Assembly (NCBI RefSeq): GCF_030272615.1
Contig: NC_081415.1
Location: 622,913,740 to 622,977,739, forward strand
Source of the DNA: Cryptomeria japonica
Lineage: Eukaryota > Streptophyta > Pinopsida > Cupressales > Cupressaceae
Length of the DNA stretch: 64,000 nucleotides
Direction of reading: 5' to 3'
The translations under genes and the position numbers were made by a program. Shown in pieces: positions 13,044 to 24,275 of this stretch (its first letter is position 1; each line of letters begins with the position of its first letter). The notes below the pieces were generated by a model. It did no database searches. It was not told the DNA's origin and saw only the letters and a list, made by a program, of their open reading frames with translations.

Positions 13044-13411
13044 GATGGTGTATGATAGACTACATGCTTGGGTGATGGTACGGATTTGTGTCGCACTTCA
13101 AGCTAACAATACCTGTTCCAACATGACCGATTTGGTGGCCATGCGGCTCTTGTGTGGCAACAGATTTCTGGCTGGAATGTTTCCAGTCGAAAATCCGTTG
13201 CGCTATAGACTACATGCTTGGGTGATCGTACAGATCTGATGGTGTATGATAGACTACATGCTTGGGTGATTGTATGGATCTATGTCGCACTTCAGGCTAA
13301 CAGTACCTGTTCCGACAGGATCGATTTGGTGGCCACGTAGTGCTCATGTGGCAATGGATTTCTGACTGGAACGTTTACGACTAGAAATTCGTTGCGCTAT
13401 ATAAACCTGGA
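13044..13411. repeat. 194-bp direct repeat, two copies
   Basis: The unit starting GATGGTGTATGATAGACTAC occurs at 13044 and 13238. Each contains GTCGCACTTCA, TGTTCC(A/G)ACA and GTTGCGCTATA in the same order. Part of the unit (the TAGACTACATGCTTGGGTGAT stretch) is repeated a third time near 13205. It follows the LINE relic and may be its 3' tail. The remainder to 13701 is AT-rich with a (TA)n run at about 13625-13650. Confidence 0.8.
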
Positions 13412-13706
13412 AATATGCCCAAGCCCCTTATTTTGTATTGAGTGACTTGGAGTTAAGCGGGAGGGCGAGAAGAACTACAACGATCCGACCCGAAGTGTTT
13501 TGGTGCTAAGTCCATTTTTTAAATGTATTTACTGTATCATATTAATTTATGTTGTTTTTCTTTAAATAGTTTTTGATAGAAAATTAGTTTTTGGATAGCA
13601 AATTAGTTTTTTTAAATAGTTAAATATATATATATATATATATATAATTTTTCGTATTTATTATATCATATTAGTTTAGAAAATTAGAAAATACACACAT
13701 ACATAT

Positions 13707-15117
13707 TGATGGTATGATGAAAGAATAAGGATCTGATCAACTACTAAGCGGGGGGGGGTGAATCAGTAGATGAAAAAACTGATATAAACTTTCACCAATC
13801 TCAAAAATAACCTCTTAATGCAAACTCTAAACTGACAAGTTAAACACTGAACTTCAAATGCAATAAGTAAACTGGTTGACTGTTATAACAGACTAACAGT
13901 AAAATATCTCTGAAACTCTCAAACCATTTAACTGAATCATTCTAATACTCTACTAACATAAGTAAAAGCTCATTTTAGATTGCTAACCGGTTAACATAAT
14001 ATATCAAAGTGGATTTAGTAGTTAAGTAATTCAACCATAGTAAACATAACCACAAAAACATTCACCACTTGACACAATATTTTTGATGTGGAAACCCAAA
14101 TGGGAAAAATTATGGTGGGGATGAATACCCACAAGTATCCTGAACTCTTCTGAAGTTAGCCTTGTTAGGAGCCAAGCTTCTTAAAGCTTTACAATAAGTC
14201 ATGTTAAGAACAGATCCTGTTAGGGACCACTATAATGCCCTATTAGAAGCAATATCATGTAAGGAGTAACCTCAGTAGAGGATTTGAAATCCAAGCTAAT
14301 GGGTCACCTGGTTAGAGGATTTGAATAACACTAAGCTTGTTAGAGCTTACTCGATTAGGGGATTTGACTACTGTAATTGTTAGAAAACAATAGGGGTTTG
14401 CTGATCTATTTGAATAGCACTACACTTGCTTGTTCAGATCCTTTTCATGCTCCTATCTACCTTTACACATACTACAGATACATCATCTAGTTTGGCAACC
14501 ACACTCTCACTCTCAACTACAAGTTGCCAACTCTTCAACAAAACAACTCATCGACCTTATAAACAAAAAAATAGGTCGGTAACACATCATAAACCTAATT
14601 CTCTCATAGAGATTACAAAAAAATCAGTTCAAGTATGACCTTTGGATTACATAGCAATCACTACACATCATTCAAGATAACCTCAACCGCTCCTTGATCA
14701 CTGCTTCATTGAACTCTGTAACTCATCACGTGGGTTACATTACATGCAATAAACTTGCTCATTCCCAAGATAAAAATTGTTATCTCTATGCGCCAAAAAC
14801 TATTTGAAACTCTTCTCATACAACATGCATACATGTCATAATCTTTGCCGCTCATCATCAGATCATAAACCAATACAACCGATTCACCAAACTTCACCGG
14901 TTAGGGTTTATCATATGAACGGGTAGGGTTTACCGGTTCACCTCTCCATTACATAGTAATATTGGTTTCCTCCATAAACTCACCTATCGGTTACAGTTCC
15001 TTTCACTAGCTCTACCTACCGGTTGCAAAACAACATTATAACAACATCATTGCCAGTTAATTGACATCAATGACAAAATAAAATTTCATTAATGCAATCT
15101 TCATGCAAATGCCAACA
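13707..15117 (-). repeat. 3' LTR of element A
   Basis: On the minus strand it starts TGTTGGCATTTGCATG and ends ...CATACCATCA. It carries the G-run and TGAATCAGT block (about 13749-13770) and the shared copia LTR core (about 14087-14135) in reverse. Small ORFs here are chance. The adjacent 15118-15465 is the element's 3' untranslated region. Confidence 0.93.
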
Positions 15118-15465
15118 ATCTGCCCCTTTAGCATTGATGGCAATACAATATCAATACCCTTGATTACTATGATTGTGAATAGGAATCTTGGTTGACATTT
15201 TATCATGTACTCACCTTGTCTTCAACTAGTAGGTGGCTATAGACCTCTCTGTCAATCATACAATTCTTCTTCCCCATAATCACATAGTTCTTCTCCCCCT
15301 TTGACAACAATGCCAAAGTGAAAGTAAAACATGCAATGTCAAACTTCACTGTTAAGCATCATCAATCTGCAACTTGATGCTCCCCCTGTGGAATAACTCC
15401 ACTCTTACCAATCTTGCTGTAAAATTCTGCAAGTAGCTCTGGAACTGATGTAATCTACATCATGC

Positions 15466-16582
15466 TCAATTGACCTCATGAAGGGGTACAACCCCTACCT
15501 GACTTCTAAGATAATCAAAAGTAGTCTTAGGCAGAGGTTTAGTAAAGATATCTACAAGCTTCTACTTGGTAGAAACATGCTCCAATATCACATCTTTACT
15601 CATTAATTTTTCCCTCAAGAAATGATACTTCAATTCAATATGCTTGGTTCGTGCATGCAAAATAGGGTTATTTGAAATATTTATGGCACTGGTATTGTCA
15701 CATAAGATCTTTACCAGTTTTGAAATTTTTAACTTGAATCCTTCTAGAATGTGCCTCATCGAGATAGTCTGAGCACAATTCATATAAGCTGCAACATACT
15801 CAGCTTCAGCAGTAGACTGTGATATACAACTCTTCTTCTTGCTACTCCATGAAACAAGTCTTCCTCCAAGAAAGAATGCTCCACCGATTGTGCTCTTTCT
15901 ATCATCATTACCTACCCAGTCTACATCTGTATACACCTTCAAATCGAAGTTACTTGCATATGGATACCATAATCCATAGTCAATAGTGCCTTTCAAATAT
16001 TTGAATATCCTCTTGGTTGTTATCAAATGTGTTTCCTTAGGATTCTTATGAAATCTAGCAACTAGACCAACTACATGAGCTATATCTGGTCTGCTATGAA
16101 CAACATAGTGCAATTTCCCAATCATTGACCTGTACTCCTTTTCATCAACAATTGTGGCTTCATCTTCTTTAGATAATTTATAACCTATAGCCATTGGTGT
16201 CCCAACTAGTTTATAGTCACTCATTCCAAATGTGTTCAATACCTCTTTTACATATTTAGACTATGTGATGAAAATACCACTCTTCATTTGCTGTATTTGC
16301 AAGCCTATGAAATTTTTTATCTCTCCCACTAGAGACATTTCAAACTCATTTTTCATCTCATTTGTAAAGTCATTGCTCATGTCATCATTGCCTCCAAATA
16401 TGATATCATCCACAAATACTTCACTAACTAGTATCTTATCTCCTTCAGATTTGAGATATATGTTGATGTCTTCACTGGTTCTCTGAAAACCTATCTTCAT
16501 TAGGTGTGAATGAAGCCTGTCATACCATGCTCTTGGTGCTTACTTTAACCCATATAGTGACCTGTGCAATTTTCATACCATG
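15466..16582 (-). pseudogene. Element A pol, C-terminal part (RT end and RNase H)
   Basis: On the minus strand this carries the RT segment with FVDDIIFGGN, the NFIGLQIQQMKSGIF stretch, SRPDIAHVVG, then RNase H with YTDVDWVG, the HARTKHIELKYHFLRE motif and the C-terminal KPLPKTTFDYLRSQ motif, ending with a stop at 15468-15466. Stops interrupt it near 16261 and at 15562, the latter at a position where copia element 1 has Glu. The RT active site is intact in this part. The preceding RT portion is displaced to 24276 onward by the insertion of B. Confidence 0.92.
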
Positions 16583-16586
16583 TATT

Positions 16587-17770
16587 TGTTGGCATTTTTG
16601 ATGATGATGTTGTGATTGTCATTGATGGACACAGACTTGCTTTGAGATCACTTTTTGTATGTATGAGTTATGATCAACCTATATTTGTTCCAACCGGTAT
16701 TATGTATTATAGTCTTTAGACTATCGGTGTTTTGCAGAAAGTGTTTACCAATCTCAAGTGGTATGAAGACCCAAGTGGTATGAAGCCTCAAGTGGTTCGA
16801 CGATCCCAAAGTGGTACGAAGGAACAAAGCGGTTGTTATCATTTTTCCTAGTATTCATTTTGACAAACCAGTAATTTGTAAAATGTGTGAACCGATAATC
16901 GGTAAATGTATGAACCGGTATTACTCTGCGATGAGTTACCAACCGGTATTTTTGTGATGAGTTATCATCCACTGACACTTTGGCAGTGATTTTGTTTCGT
17001 GTTACCAAATGTGTCTAGATGCACTGAACCTAGGAACTTGCAATGTAATCCTATTGGACCGACATGAAATCAAATTCCTTTATAAGGAAATCCTGTCTAG
17101 GGTTTTAGTGGTTGTTAGGGTTTTAGGTGGTTGATGAGGTTTTTGTATGTGTGATCATAGAAGAAGATTAGGTTTGTGCGAAGAAATAGAGTGTGGAGAT
17201 TTTGAAGACTGAAGTAATGCTAAAATGCATTAACAATGAGCTATCAAGGATCTAACTAAGCATACTATGCTAGTATTTAGATCACCCGCTTGTTGATTAC
17301 TCACATCTTCGACAAGTCCGAAACCCTTAACCGGGTAGGCCTGGAAAAGCCTTTGTAAATCCTCTAACAAGGTGGTTCACAACTGTGGATCTGAAATCCT
17401 CTCACAAGGTAGTCTTTAATCAGACTTATCTCCTAATAGAGATTGAGATTCCTAACAGGATCTGTTCTGGTGAAGAACATTGTATGACCTTAACCGATCT
17501 GACCTTAACTGGTTTGGTTACTATTTTGCAGATAGTTACTTGTGAGTTTCATCTCACTGTGGTTTTTCCCATTTGGGTTTCCACGTCAAAATCTCTTGGC
17601 TTATGGTGATTGTGGTCCTGTGGGTGAATGACTTATTTGCTGTTTGGTTTGGATTTGTCTTAACCGGTTTGTTAGTAAAATTGTTATACCGGTTTACTGC
17701 TAAACTATTTAAGTGTTTAAGTTCAGTATTTTTTGGTATACTAATTCACCCCCCCTCTTAGTATTCATCA
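16587..17770 (+). repeat. 5' LTR of element B
   Basis: It runs from TGTTGGCATTTTTGATG to ...GTATTCATCA. It contains the shared copia LTR core (about 17540-17588, CTGTGGTTTTTCCC then TTTGGGTTTCCACGT) and the terminal ATTCACCCCCCCTCTTAG block (about 17744-17761). It repeats at 23146-24271 with scattered substitutions and a shorter GGT-rich middle. Confidence 0.95.
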
Positions 17771-17785
17771 ATTGGTATTAGAGCC
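17771..17785 (+). other. Primer-binding site of element B
   Basis: ATTGGTATTAGAGCC directly follows the 5' LTR. TGGTATCAGAGC is the usual complement of the initiator tRNA-Met 3' end; one base differs here. Confidence 0.85.
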
Positions 17786-17820
17786 AACCTTTCTATAAGT
17801 TTAACCACTTGGAAGGAGAT

Positions 17821-19087
17821 ATGGGGGAATACACTTTGAGGGAGCTTACTCATCATCTCACTCGGACTGAGAAAGCCTTTGATGAACTCAGTCAAATATA
17901 AAGCCTCTCTAGCAAAGAGAAGAGAGCATGCTAAGAAACTAATGGAGTTTACTGAAAATATTTCTTCTGATGAAGCAGACATGGAAGCCCTAGTTGAAGA
18001 AGTTGAATAACTAAATGAATCTAATGCTAACCTAAGAAGGGAACTGGAAGGACTGACTATCAGAATGTGTCAAGAGCTTGAGAACCAGAGGAAAGCTGAA
18101 GATTTGGTAAAAGACAAAGATCATGAGATCTCCAAGCTGAAGCAAGAAATCAGTGCACTTACCGCTCATCTCCAAGAGAGTAAAGTGGAAAAAGAAGAAA
18201 TGCAAGGTGAACTAAACATGGCTATTTCTTAGAATACAACCTTGAAGGAATCCAATGCTACTATTTCCAAAGAACTCACCGAGTCAAAGGAAATACGTGC
18301 CAAATTCAATAAGAGTACTGTTAAGCTAGAACAAAATCTTGAATCAGCGGAATACCACTGGACTTGGTTTTTCTGGCTATGAGGAAGGTGAGACCTCTGG
18401 AACAAAAGATGGAGCATCAAAGAAGAAACTGGCACCAAAGGATAAAGGTAAGCAAAACTTCAAACCTGTTTACTTTAATTGTCTCAAGGAAGGACACACT
18501 ACCAATGTATGTAGAAGTAAGGCTTACAATAATTTTCCCTACTTTCTAAACAATAAGCCTAGATCCAATAGATATAATGGTAACTGTTATGCATGCAACA
18601 AGTTTGGGCACAGAACATTTGAATGCTGGTTTGTTATACACAACGTTGGAAGATATCCTCAAAGGAGTCAAGGAGTTTTTCTGAATCCTCTGCGAACCAG
18701 AATCCAAACTGGTATAATGCCTATGACCATTAGTCAGGTGGTGGTGGCTATCAAGCGGCAACCAGTTGGAGAGCAACCTGTTTGATTTGCCATGGTAGTG
18801 GTCACATTGTTGCAACATGCAGGAGGAAGAATGGTAGAATGAAAAATGGACCATGGAGAACATCTGGAGTGGTATGCTATCATTGCAACAAACCGGGACA
18901 CCCTGCCAGAACCTGCAAAATGAGAAAGAACATATCAGATGATATACCAGTTACTCCAGAAGGAAAGATTGATGTTGAAACTGTTCAAGCAGATATGAAG
19001 ACAACATGGAAGAAGAAACCTGAAGAAGTTTCACAAGAAGAATCGGTTTCTGCACCTAGTGTGGAAGTCACTGAACCAACAAACTAA
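17821..19087 (+). pseudogene. Element B Gag-like protein: coiled coil plus four CCHC zinc knuckles
   Basis: The ATG at 17821 is 36 bases past the primer site. The first ~170 codons are a Glu/Lys/Leu-rich heptad-like coiled coil with stops (TAA or TAG) and at least one frameshift. Four zinc knuckles follow: FNCLKEGHTTNVC (about 18478), CYACNKFGHRTFEC (about 18586), ICHGSGHIVATC (about 18784) and CYHCNKPGHPARTC (about 18871). These bind nucleic acid in Gag proteins. The copia Gag core (UBN2-type region seen in element A at 27260) is absent; the protein begins at the coiled coil. The GLGFSGYEEGE phrase before the knuckles resembles copia Gag C-termini. A frameshift near 18780 splits the knuckle region. 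Confidence 0.85.
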
Positions 19088-19530
19088 GCTTTAGAAAAGC
19101 TTAGGGGGAACAAATCGGTGAAATGTTTTGAACCCCCAGTTTACACCGGTAAAAGACCTTAACCGGTATGTGTTACCTATCAATCAGCAGAAGACCAAAA
19201 ATAGTAAAAAGAAAAATTAGGGTTTATAACCTAATAGTGAAGCATTTATTATGGTAGGTGAAGAATTTGTTTAAAAGGGATTTTCAAGTCATTTTCACTT
19301 ATCAATTTGCGAGCGAAGAAATTCTCAAGTGCAGAGCGACCAAAGGTGATTTATTTTACGATTTAGAGAGATTTCAAAAACTTTGAAGTAGAATCAAGAG
19401 ATAGTATCAATCAGTCAAGTGAAGAACACTAAGCAGTGTTCCAAGTGACCGAAGTGGTGTGTTGCAAGCTACAACATCAAAGCCCTAAATCTTGATTTGT
19501 GAAGGTATTTTTCGAGTTTCTTTGTTTATC

Positions 19531-22500
19531 ATGGCTTCTGCATCGCACTCAGGTTCAAGTGCACCTAGTGATTCAGCAGATTTCATACAAAGGAAGATGA
19601 AATACAATGCCCTATCCCAGATACCCACTGGTGTTATAGTTGAGGAAGCTATTTCAGATTATATTGATTGCAAAATAGAAGACCTAGGACCTCTAGTGAT
19701 CCATTCTCAGTTAAGTTTATTCAGCAAGAATGAATAGAAGATCAAATTGGAATACAACATCCTAGAAAGAAAGAAACTTCACAATACGGTTTATTTTCTT
19801 GAAGAATGTACAAAAGATCACATCCGCATCATTCTAAGTAGAGTGCAAAGTGAAAAAATGTATCTTGAGCAGACACATGACATCACACTGGAAGTGATTC
19901 ATGTCGTCACCGGTTTCTGTAATGTTGGAGAAGTGCCAGCCCTAAGGAAAGTCATTAAGACGAAAATGACCAAGCTCACCAGTTCTGTGAGCGACCAACA
20001 GGGAATGACCGTTAACACCATCAAGGATGATTTGGTCAAATATGCCTACATGGTGATCGGATACCGGACATTCTATGCTAGTAGAATAAACTCTATCTCT
20101 ACAATAGCGGTGAATGCCACCTACATAATGATCATGGAAGATGCATCATTTGATCTATGCACCTATATGTAGAGGCAACTTCTAGTAAACCTGAAATCTA
20201 TCAAACAGGACAATTCCTTAAGATTTAAATTTGGACAACTGTTATTAGGTTTGTTTTTCTATTTTTAAGGCTATTTTCTAGGAGTCGGTGATATACAATG
20301 GTCTGCTGACCAACCGATTACCAAGCAAATCAGAGAGAGTCATCAAGTGGTAGGAACTGGTTATCCTGAAGTCCTGAACAAATACTTTGATGAATTCAGA
20401 TGCAAGATGAACCAGAGGATGAGAATATCTGGCGATATTGTCAAGAAGTATGAAGAGGACATTTGCTTTATCATCAGAGTAGATGAGTGCATAATGGAGG
20501 TAGTTGAGCCTAGAAAGGAAGAAGTGGAGCCCATGGGATATGAGGTGATGTATGACATGCTTGATGGGTATGCCTCTACCCTACTTGCCTTGCCTCTTGA
20601 TCTAAAGAAGAAGAGAACTAACACCTACTTGGAGAGGATAACACCGGTTGAAGAACCTTTAGTGAAGAAAGGAAAGGCAGTGCCATCAGTATCGGCACTG
20701 GTTACTTCAACAAGTTCTAAAGTGACCAAGTGGTCATCGGCCAAGAAGAAACTGGAAGTTTCACCTGCCAAGGTCTTTGAAAGAAAGAGGAAAAATAAGA
20801 ACACCTCACCAAATTCTAAGGATACAGAACCTGAGGTACAACCTAAAAAGACTAGGCGAACGAGGAAGAAGACAAAGACAACTAGCAATGAACTGGCATC
20901 ATCAACATTGGTAAATATAGATATTTCCTCTTACAAACCATTGACACATTGTTAAAGAACTATCAAGAATATTAGGAAAAAAGTGCTGAGTGATTTAATA
21001 GGTCATTTTGATGATTTTAATGACAATGAAAAGGAGGAAGTTGAATAGAAAGTTATTCAATATTTATGTATTAATGATCGGTTGCCATCATAAATTAGAT
21101 CTGTGACACCGAATTCTTTATATAATTATTTAGATAACAAATGGCCCATTGCTATAAAAAAGGAACAAGAGATAAGAGAAGAAATTTTTGCACAATATTT
21201 TCCTGATGTGTAAAATTCAGAGCTATATGAAGTTATGGATAAATATAAAGGCCTCTTCTTCATGAGAAGAAGAAGACTCTTGTTACTGGAAGGGAAAGTT
21301 CTTGAAGTGGTAAAATATACACACTCACATGTCAAAGCCACTCTGAGGTTGCACCAAGTGTCTAAAGCCAACAAGAAGGCTGAGCAAGAACCGGTAACTA
21401 GAAAACCGGATGAGGTATATGACAGTGAAGGAGAACCAGTCACTGGATAGATGGACACAATTGATGTTGATGCTTTGGATGGTGAAAATGTCACTCTGGA
21501 TGTAGCAAAGGAAAAGGCTGATAAAGAGAGAGTGGACAAAGAAAAACAGGACAAAGAAAAGGCTGATAAAGTGCAAGTGGAGAAAGAGAAAAAAAATCAA
21601 GAGGAAGAGAAGAGGAAACAAGTAGAAGAGGAGAAAAAGAAATAGGAAGAGGAGAAGAATAAAAAGGAAGAGGAGAAGAAGAAAAAGGAAGAGGAGAAGA
21701 AGAAAAAAGAAGAGGAGAAAAAGAAATAGGAAGAGGAGGAGAAGAGAAAAGAAGAAGAGAAAAGGAAACATGAAGAGGAGAAGAGGAAACAGGAAGAGGA
21801 GAGGAAGAAAAAGGAAGAGGAGAAGAGGAAATGGGAAGAGGAGAAGAAGAAAGAAGAAGAGAAGCAAAAGGAAGAAGAAAGGAAGAAGAAAGGAAGAAGG
21901 ATGAAGAGAAGAAAAAGAAAGAAGCAGAGGAACAAAAGAAGGCATAAGAGGAAAAGAAAAAAGTTAAAGTGGAAAGGGAGGCGACAAAGAGCACACATGT
22001 TGAGACACCAAAGGCAACTGGTAGTCAAGCCAAACCGGCTGCCATTACTAGTCCCATTGACCTTGAATCTGCAAATGAAACAGAGCTGCTCCAAAGCATT
22101 AAGCTTGCACAAGAGCGTCTAGAAGCTTTAAGGAGGAAAAAGGAGCAAGACATTATTCAAACTGTGGTGGACACACTTACCAGTTTGATTCCTGGTACCA
22201 ACCTCCCTAGTACCAATTCCTCTTTGGCCTAGCTAAAACTTTTATGCATAGTTGTGGAGGACCAAGTACAAAGCCTGGAAGAGGTTGCTGAAGCTAACAC
22301 ACAGAAGAAGCATTAAAAGGCACTAAACACTGCCTTAGTGAAGAAATTGAACGAGCTCTGGTGTGAACTTTAAAAAGAGCAGAAAGACATAAGAGATACT
22401 ATGGATGAGGGGAAATTACTACTTAGTAAGATAAGCCAACCCAATCTATTCTATGATGATGTGCTTGCATAGAAAGACAAACTGCAATCTGATTTGCAGG

Positions 22501-22815
22501 CATTTATAAGCACCTTCAAGATGCCCTATGATTCCTTTACTACATATGGGCAAACTATTCACTGATTTTAGCTCCAATCTACTAGAATAGAGTTGGAGAT
22601 CACCAACCGGACCAGATATTTGCAGGAACTTCAACTGGTTCTACTACCAAGACTACAAATACTTTGGAAATGCTATCTTAATTTGGATGCCTTAATGGTC
22701 ACTCAAGAGATGAGCACCATTGATGCCATGGAAGAATAGGTATCCTAGATGCAAATAGAAAGTGAGGTGGCTACCTCATTACTTGAATCATGGTCCTTAT
22801 TAATGAAGACCTTCA
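19531..22815 (+). pseudogene. Element B ORF2, unknown ~1,100-codon protein with charged helix
   Basis: From the ATG at 19531 (start MASASHSGSSAPSDSADF) one frame (positions 1 mod 3) can be followed to about 21890, then after one frameshift in another frame to about 22815. Stops in it are nearly all TAA or TAG at sites where Gln (CAA/CAG) would fit. Three parts are visible. An N-terminal globular-looking part spans about 470 codons. A Glu/Lys/Arg repeat of about 110 codons (21580-21960) would form a single charged alpha helix. A C-terminal coiled coil has the stretch ESANETELLQSIKLAQERL. No enzyme motif or known family is recognised. A 440-bp leader (19088-19530) separates it from Gag. It could be a captured host gene or an element-specific structural protein. 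Confidence 0.6.
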
Positions 22816-23145
22816 TGTAGGATTTTAAATCGGTTTTTGATAAGTTTCACTCATTATTGTCATAAACATTTATTATATTAATGATAATGAGAAACAAGGG
22901 TTATTCTGCAATACTTTGTCATTGTTGGCAAAGGGGGAGTAGTATTTTTGTATTTAAAATTTTGGTGAATGCTATGTATACTTTCATGGTATCTCTTTAA
23001 GGGAGTAGTATACATTGTATTTTCTACAAAAGGGATAGTGTATATGCTTAGGGGGAGTAATTTTGATTATGGCATATTTTTGTTGTAAAACACTTAGATG
23101 TCAAAATTTTTCCTAAGTGTTGCCATCAATGCCAAAGGGGGAGAT

Positions 23146-24271
23146 TGTTGGCATTTTTGATGATGATGTTGTGATTGTCATTGATGGACACACACTTGCT
23201 TTGAGATCACTTTATGTATGTATGAGTTATGCTCAACCGGTATTTGTTCCAACTGGTATTATGTATTATAGTCTTTAGACTATTGGTGTTTTGTAGAAAG
23301 TGTTTATTGATCTCAAGTGGTATGAAGACCCAAGCAGTATGAAGACTCAAGCGCTTCGAGGATCCCAAAGCGGTATGATGGAACAAAGCAGTTGTTATCA
23401 TTTTTCTCAGTCTTCATTTTGACAAACCGGTAATTGGTAAAATGTGTGATCCAATAATCGGTAAATGTATTAACCGATATTACTTTGCGATGAGTTACCA
23501 ACCGGTATTTTTGTGATGAGTTATCATCCACCAACACTTTGGTGGTGATTCTGTGTCGTGTTACCATATGTGTCCAAATGCACTGAACCTAGGAACTTGC
23601 AATGTAATCCTATTGGACTGACATGAAATCAGATTCCTTTATAAGGACATCATGTCTAGGGTTTTAGGTGGTTGATGAGGTTTTTGTATGTGTGATCACA
23701 AAAGAAGATTAGGTCTATGTGAAGAAACAAAGTGTGGAGATTTTGAAGACTAAAGTAATGTTGAAATGCATTAACAATGAGATATCAAGGATCTAACCAA
23801 GCATACTGTGCTAGTATTTAGATCACTCGCTTGTTGATTACTCACATCTTCGACAAGTCTGAAACCCTTAACCGGGTAGGCCTGGCAAAGCCTTTGTAAA
23901 TCCTCTAATAGGGTGGTTCACAACTGTGGATCTAAAATCCTCTCACAAGGTAGTCTTTAATTGGACTTATCTCCTAACAGAGATTAAGATTCCTAACAGG
24001 ATCTGTTCTAGTGAAGAACATTGTATGACCTTAACCGGTCTGGTTACTATTCTGCAGATAGTTACTTGTGAGTTTCATCTCACCATGGTTTTTTCCATTT
24101 GGGTTTCTATGTCAAAATTTGTTGTGTTATGGTGATTGTGCTCCTATGGGTGAATGCCTTATTTGTTGTTTGGTTTGCATTTGTCTTAACCAGTTTACTG
24201 CTAAACTATTTAAGTGTTTAAGTTTAGTATTTTTTGGTATACTAATTCACCCCCCCTCTTAATATTCATCA
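23146..24271 (+). repeat. 3' LTR of element B
   Basis: It begins TGTTGGCATTTTTGATG after AAAGGGGGAGAT and ends ...ATATTCATCA. It is 58 bp shorter than the 5' LTR. The untranslated stretch before it (22816-23145) has two extra 'gggggagta' phrases resembling decayed polypurine tracts. Confidence 0.95.
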
Positions 24272-24275
24272 TTAT

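Larger units (their letters stand above)
16587..24271 (+). mobile_element. Element B: complete non-autonomous copia-type LTR element with Gag and an unknown ORF2
   Basis: The element is bounded by LTRs of 1184 and 1126 bp. Flanking pentamers GTATT (16582-16586) and TTATT (24272-24276) form a target duplication with one mismatch, and the interrupted RT gene of element A resumes on each side in register. It has a tRNA-Met-type primer-binding site (ATTGGTATTAGAGCC, 17771-17785) and a polypurine tract (AAAGGGGGAGAT ending at 23145). The 5.4-kb interior encodes Gag zinc knuckles and a long unknown ORF, but no protease, integrase, RT or RNase H motif in any frame I read. Its ends match the A family, a plausible source of enzymes. 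Confidence 0.9.

Noticed and set aside
12608-13430. Active host RNase H gene
   Set aside because: The first catalytic motif is damaged, there is a frameshift, and a LINE-type tail repeat follows.
21325-22112. Long minus-strand ORFs rich in Leu, Phe and Ser (167-206 codons)
   Set aside because: They are antisense readings of the GAAGAGAAG repeat that encodes the Glu/Lys helix of element B ORF2.
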